Source of the DNA: Gemmatimonadaceae bacterium
GTDB lineage: Bacteria; Gemmatimonadota; Gemmatimonadetes; Gemmatimonadales; Gemmatimonadaceae
Direction of reading: 5' to 3'
Length of the DNA: 42,598 nucleotides
Assembly (NCBI GenBank): GCA_024710705.1
Contig: JANJUF010000006.1
Coordinates: forward strand, 1-42,598
Positions 39,891 to 42,598 of the stretch are shown here, piece by piece. Every line of letters begins with the position of its first letter. The first letter of the stretch is position 1. Position numbers and translations under genes: made by a program. The notes under the pieces were generated by a model, which was given only the letters and a program-made list of their open reading frames with translations, was not told the DNA's origin and did not search any database.

Positions 39891-41057
39891 AGTCTCGGTG
39901 ACCCAGCGCCACCAGTCGCGATACGACCGGAGATGCCGGAGGTAGCGCTGAGGTGCCGTCTCCGTGCTGGCGGTGCCGTAGGCCTTGGTCCATCGCTGGT
40001 CCGGATCGTGGCGTCCGGCCTGGCGATGACCACTCCACTTTGGGCGCAGCGCGACGCGCCAGAGGAGCCGCGTGGCACGCTCGGACGGGCTGCGCGGCGA
40101 CTCGCCGGGCGCGATCGCCGCGATGACGTGCCGTTCGACGGCCGCACGCGCCCACTCCGGCGTGGGCGGCGCGAGACGCGCGAGCACGGGATCCGGCACC
40201 TGCAGCCCGGCGAGTCGCCGACCCAACCGCAGCGTCCAGTAGCAGGACGTCTGCGCCTTCGCGGCAATGGCTTGACGCACCAGCGCATCCCAGTCGAGTC
40301 CCGGCGACCGTGTGAGGAGCGCGACGCTCCGGAAGGTGCGCCAGGCACCGAAGTGCAGCGTGTGCTGCCACGCGAAGTGTACGCAGGCGTGCAGGACCAT
40401 ATGTTCCGGCGAGGGCAGGAGCGCGCCGGTGAATGGCGCGGACGCCGGCCGGGCGTGCCGCCAGAGGTCGCGCTCATCCCACGCGAAGGAGTGATCGTCG
40501 GGCATCACCGTCACGTGCATCTCGAGCCGCACGCCGGGAATCTCCGGCGCCACGAACGGCGGACGATGGTGCGCATCCTGCAGCAACTCCAGATACACCG
40601 GATCGGTGGTCTCCGGCCAGCCCGATGCGATGATGACGTCGCGGGCGCGGCCCACGTCCGCGCGGTGCACGAGCAGGTCAACGTCGGTCATCGGTCGCGC
40701 GCGGAAGGTCGGGTCCGCGTACGCACCCACCGCCGCGCCCTTGAGCAACAACACCGGGATCCCGGCTTCGGCCAGCAGCGTCACCGTCCGCTGCGCACGC
40801 ACCGCGAGCTGTTGCATCTGCAGTTCGCGGAGCATCACGGGCATCTTCAGTTGATCGCTGATCGCCGGTGGTACGGTGGTGGCGGAAAGCAACCCGCGGC
40901 CGAGGACGCTGATGGCCGCTTCCTTGGTCGCGATGCCGAGGGCCCGATCCCAGTCCTGCACGTCCCGCGCCAGGGACTCCCAGTCGGCGGCGTCGAGTGC
41001 GGGATCAGCCGAGCGGAAGACGAGGCGGCATTCGGGGGAGACGGGCGCGGAACTCAC
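39876..41057 (-). CDS. Nucleotidyltransferase-fold family protein (NTP_transf_5-like)
   Basis: This 393-residue protein has the KG-AAV-GAYADP...RPMTDVDLLV pattern of putative nucleotidyltransferases (PF14907-like): LLLKGAAVGAYADPTF and the DxD metal site MTDVDLLV. The N-terminal part is helical, with a later HHRPPFVAPEIPGVRLEMHV and LHACVHFAWQHTLHFGAWRT. Family members often occur in polysaccharide loci, but nothing here supports that. GTG 41057 is chosen because no earlier in-frame start lies downstream of a TACACT promoter candidate (41160-41155); the distance to the FKBP start is 148 nt. It ends in the palindrome it shares with the TPR gene. Confidence 0.75.
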   Translation of the reverse strand: MSSAPVSPECRLVFRSADPALDAADWESLARDVQDWDRALGIATKEAAISVLGRGLLSATTVPPAISDQLKMPVMLRELQMQQLAVRAQRTVTLLAEAGIPVLLLKGAAVGAYADPTFRARPMTDVDLLVHRADVGRARDVIIASGWPETTDPVYLELLQDAHHRPPFVAPEIPGVRLEMHVTVMPDDHSFAWDERDLWRHARPASAPFTGALLPSPEHMVLHACVHFAWQHTLHFGAWRTFRSVALLTRSPGLDWDALVRQAIAAKAQTSCYWTLRLGRRLAGLQVPDPVLARLAPPTPEWARAAVERHVIAAIAPGESPRSPSERATRLLWRVALRPKWSGHRQAGRHDPDQRWTKAYGTASTETAPQRYLRHLRSYRDWWRWVTETLLGR

Positions 41058-41154
41058 CGCGAGGACTCGACGCGACCGTGCGGCACTGGAGCGCTGACGC
41101 GCGAGGAATCGGGTGACAGCACAGGCTCGCTCGCAGGGGTGGACAGGCGTGACT

Positions 41155-41160
41155 AGTGTA
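41155..41160 (-). promoter_or_regulatory. Putative -10 element (TACACT) of the nucleotidyltransferase-like gene
   Basis: Read on the minus strand this is TACACT, about 95 nt before GTG 41057 (a leader of roughly 90 nt). No GTG, ATG or TTG in the gene's frame lies between. A -35 element is not clear. Confidence 0.3.
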
Positions 41161-41193
41161 AGGCGCGGGGATGCGACACGCCAGCGGGCTCCG

Positions 41194-41199
41194 TAGCTT
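41194..41199 (+). promoter_or_regulatory. Putative leaderless -10 element (TAGCTT)
   Basis: TAGCTT lies exactly 6 nt before ATG 41206 and there is no Shine-Dalgarno sequence. It is the same hexamer and spacing as at 9112-9117. Confidence 0.42.
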
Positions 41200-41205
41200 C
41201 TACGC

Positions 41206-41772
41206 ATGCGAACATTCGTCGGTCACCACACGCCTGCTCGTGCGCGACGCCTCGGCGTCTTCGTCGTGCTCTTCACCGTCGCCTGTCTCCCGGCCGCACG
41301 CCTAGCCACCGACCCCGCGCCGCCGGTTCGCACCATCGCCGCATTACAGGCCATCGAGCTGGTCGAAGGCAGCGGCGAGATGGCCGAGTGGCATCGCTGC
41401 GTGTACGCGCACTACACGGGCACGCTGGCGGACGGCACCAAGTTCGACTCCTCACGCGACACGACACGGCAGGGCACGCCACGCGAACCCATCGCGGTGC
41501 CGCTCGGCTTCCGCCGCGTCATCACCGGCTGGGATGTCGGCTTCGACAGCCTGCGCGTGGGCGGCAAGCGGCGCCTGATCATTCCGCACCAGTTCGCGTA
41601 CGGTCCGCGCGGCCGGCCGCCGGTGATACCTCCCGCCGCCACGCTCATTTTCGACATCGAGCTGCTGGCGGTGCGCGACACCCTGCCGCGCGCCGAGGGA
41701 ACCACCTGGCCGCGCTGCACGCCGTGGAGCGAGGTCGCGGCGCAGGACTCGTCGGGCGGCTCCCCCTCTTAG
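41206..41772 (+). CDS. Exported FKBP-type peptidyl-prolyl isomerase
   Basis: This 188-residue protein has an N-terminal signal with a possible lipobox TVAC (C27) and one FKBP domain at about residues 60-155. Landmarks are AHYTGTLADGTKFDSSRD, ITGWDVGFDSLRVGGKRRLIIPHQFAYG and PPVIPPAATLIFDIELL, the usual FKBP strands and rotamase pocket. It catalyses proline isomerisation, probably in the periplasm or at the outer membrane, and so may assist folding of the many exported proteins encoded nearby. The C-terminal tail is Ser/Gly-rich. A TAGCTT hexamer 6 nt before ATG suggests a leaderless transcript. It is divergent from the nucleotidyltransferase-like gene. Confidence 0.9.
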   Translation: MRTFVGHHTPARARRLGVFVVLFTVACLPAARLATDPAPPVRTIAALQAIELVEGSGEMAEWHRCVYAHYTGTLADGTKFDSSRDTTRQGTPREPIAVPLGFRRVITGWDVGFDSLRVGGKRRLIIPHQFAYGPRGRPPVIPPAATLIFDIELLAVRDTLPRAEGTTWPRCTPWSEVAAQDSSGGSPS

Positions 41773-41813
41773 ACGTGACGGCACCCTCCCTGCCCTCTCT
41801 CCCGAGCTGAGCC

Positions 41814-42598
41814 ATGGCCACCGCCAAGAAGAAGCGCGCTCCGAAAAAGTCCAAGAAGGCTGCCGCCGCTCGCACCCGCGGCCTCGACGCCCTCAAACTC
41901 GATTCTACGGCGCCGCCCACCGCGGTCAGCGCGCTCGACAAGCGCATCCGCGATGACGGCGGCGCGGTGCTGGCCACCTATCGTGACCCCCTCGGCGGGC
42001 GCTGGCAGATCCTGGCCTCGCTGCCCATCGAAATCGTGGCGCCGACGCCCTACCAGCGCGACCTCTCCGACACCCACGTCGCACGGCTGGCCGACGCCAT
42101 TGACAAGCTCGACCGCTACCTCGATCCCGTGGTCGCGGTGCCAGCCGAGGACGGGCAGTACTGGACGCCCAACGGCCACCATCGCCTGGGCGCGATGCGC
42201 CAGCTCGGCGCCAAGGCGATCGTCGCCATCGTCGTGCCGGAACCGGACGTGGCGCACCGGATCCTTGCGCTCAACACGGAGAAGGCACACAACCTGCGCG
42301 AGCGGGCGATGGAAGTGGCGCGGCTGGCCGAGGCGTTGGCGGCCCTGGACGCTGGCACGGAGAAGTCGTACAGCGAGGTGTTCGAGGAAGCCCCGCTCAT
42401 CACGCTCGGCCTCTGCTACATGGAGAATGGGCGCTTCTCCGGCGGTGCCTACCATTCCATCCTCAGGCGCTGCGACCAATTCATGGGCGCGAAGCTGCCC
42501 GCCGCCTTGGAGGAGCGCCGTGCCCGCGCGGCGCGACTGCTCGAGCTCAACGAGTACGTGAATGAGGCGGTGAAAGCACTCAAGGAGCGCGGGCTCGA
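41814..42598 (+). CDS. ParB-like nuclease-domain protein, cut by the window edge
   Basis: The frame is open from ATG 41814 to the last base, giving 261 residues with no stop, so the C-terminus lies outside the window. The N-terminus is a basic Lys/Ala tail (MATAKKKRAPKKSKKAAAA), then a ParB/Srx-like domain: LASLPIEIVAPTPYQRDLSD, DRYLDPVVAVP, and the ParB-type NGHHRLGAMRQLG with conserved Gly-x-x-Arg. After it come ALNTEKAHNLRERAMEVARL and an acidic helical region. ParB-like domains bind CTP or DNA, or act as nucleases, in partition and stress proteins. No parA neighbour is visible. The FKBP gene ends 41 nt upstream on the same strand. Confidence 0.8.
   Translation, partial: MATAKKKRAPKKSKKAAAARTRGLDALKLDSTAPPTAVSALDKRIRDDGGAVLATYRDPLGGRWQILASLPIEIVAPTPYQRDLSDTHVARLADAIDKLDRYLDPVVAVPAEDGQYWTPNGHHRLGAMRQLGAKAIVAIVVPEPDVAHRILALNTEKAHNLRERAMEVARLAEALAALDAGTEKSYSEVFEEAPLITLGLCYMENGRFSGGAYHSILRRCDQFMGAKLPAALEERRARAARLLELNEYVNEAVKALKERGL

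Noticed and set aside
38176..40371. Minus-strand open frame of about 730 codons opposite the TPR gene
   Set aside because: It spans the convergent palindrome and overlaps two supported genes; its translation is Arg/Ala/His-rich without motifs.
41058..41207. N-terminal extension of the nucleotidyltransferase-like protein to ATG 41207
   Set aside because: It would overlap the FKBP start and cross a TACACT promoter candidate; the added residues are Arg/Ser-rich with no domain.

Overview
The window is 42.6 kb of very GC-rich, densely coding bacterial chromosome. I find no rRNA, tRNA, insertion sequence, phage gene or CRISPR array. The gene content fits a Gram-negative bacterium of the Gemmatimonadota or a close relative: many short lipoproteins and Sec-exported proteins, an outer-membrane barrel, a HEIGH-motif lipoprotein metalloprotease of the DUF5117/DUF4953 type, a six-bladed propeller of NHL type, SIMPL and PrcB-like lipoproteins, a bacillithiol-type deacetylase, and many tandem MacB/FtsX permeases. 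This phylum assignment is inferred from gene content, not from a marker gene.

Region 1 (1-11621) is the most distinctive. It holds six paralogous MacB/FtsX permease genes, all on the + strand, arranged as three alternating pairs of two types (A-B, A-B, then A-B). Between the second and third pair lie a LivK-like substrate-binding lipoprotein and a large hybrid sensor kinase (two TM segments, HAMP, PAS, GAF-like, HisKA, HATPase, REC) whose start overlaps the binding protein by 4 nt. No ATPase gene is complete in the window. The layout suggests one locus that senses a ligand and exports or extracts something, and it is my best candidate for an undescribed system.

Region 2 (11622-16080) has an RhlE-like DEAD-box helicase with an unusual leader, a secreted M28 aminopeptidase (-), a small Spy/CpxP-like periplasmic protein and a GNAT acetyltransferase (-). 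Region 3 (16172-18253) is a tightly overlapped operon of a BshB1-type deacetylase, tryptophan 2,3-dioxygenase and kynurenine formamidase. Region 4 (18368-22743) carries an NlpE-META lipoprotein, two tandem PrcB-like lipoproteins (-), a secreted unknown, a DUF1801 protein with a histone-H1-like tail, and a DinB-family protein (-).

Region 5 (22807-30824, all -) reads as one transcription unit: SIMPL membrane protein, AddB-like nuclease, AddA-like helicase-nuclease, then a secreted beta-propeller. Region 6 (30942-38263) has a 90-residue unknown, the large metalloprotease (-), an outer-membrane barrel followed by a Ser/Gly-rich secreted protein (+), and a two-gene operon (-) of a DUF1554-like secreted protein and a phospholipase-D-family lipoprotein. 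Region 7 (38440-42598) has a TPR protein and a nucleotidyltransferase-fold protein that converge on a perfect 26-bp palindrome encoding the same last four residues in both, then an FKBP isomerase and a ParB-like protein cut by the window edge.

Two regulatory patterns recur. Several unlinked genes have a TAnnnT -10-like hexamer only 5-7 nt before the start codon and no Shine-Dalgarno sequence, which suggests leaderless transcripts. Six of seven convergent gene ends carry a GC-rich hairpin, often containing a stop codon and lacking a clear T tract.
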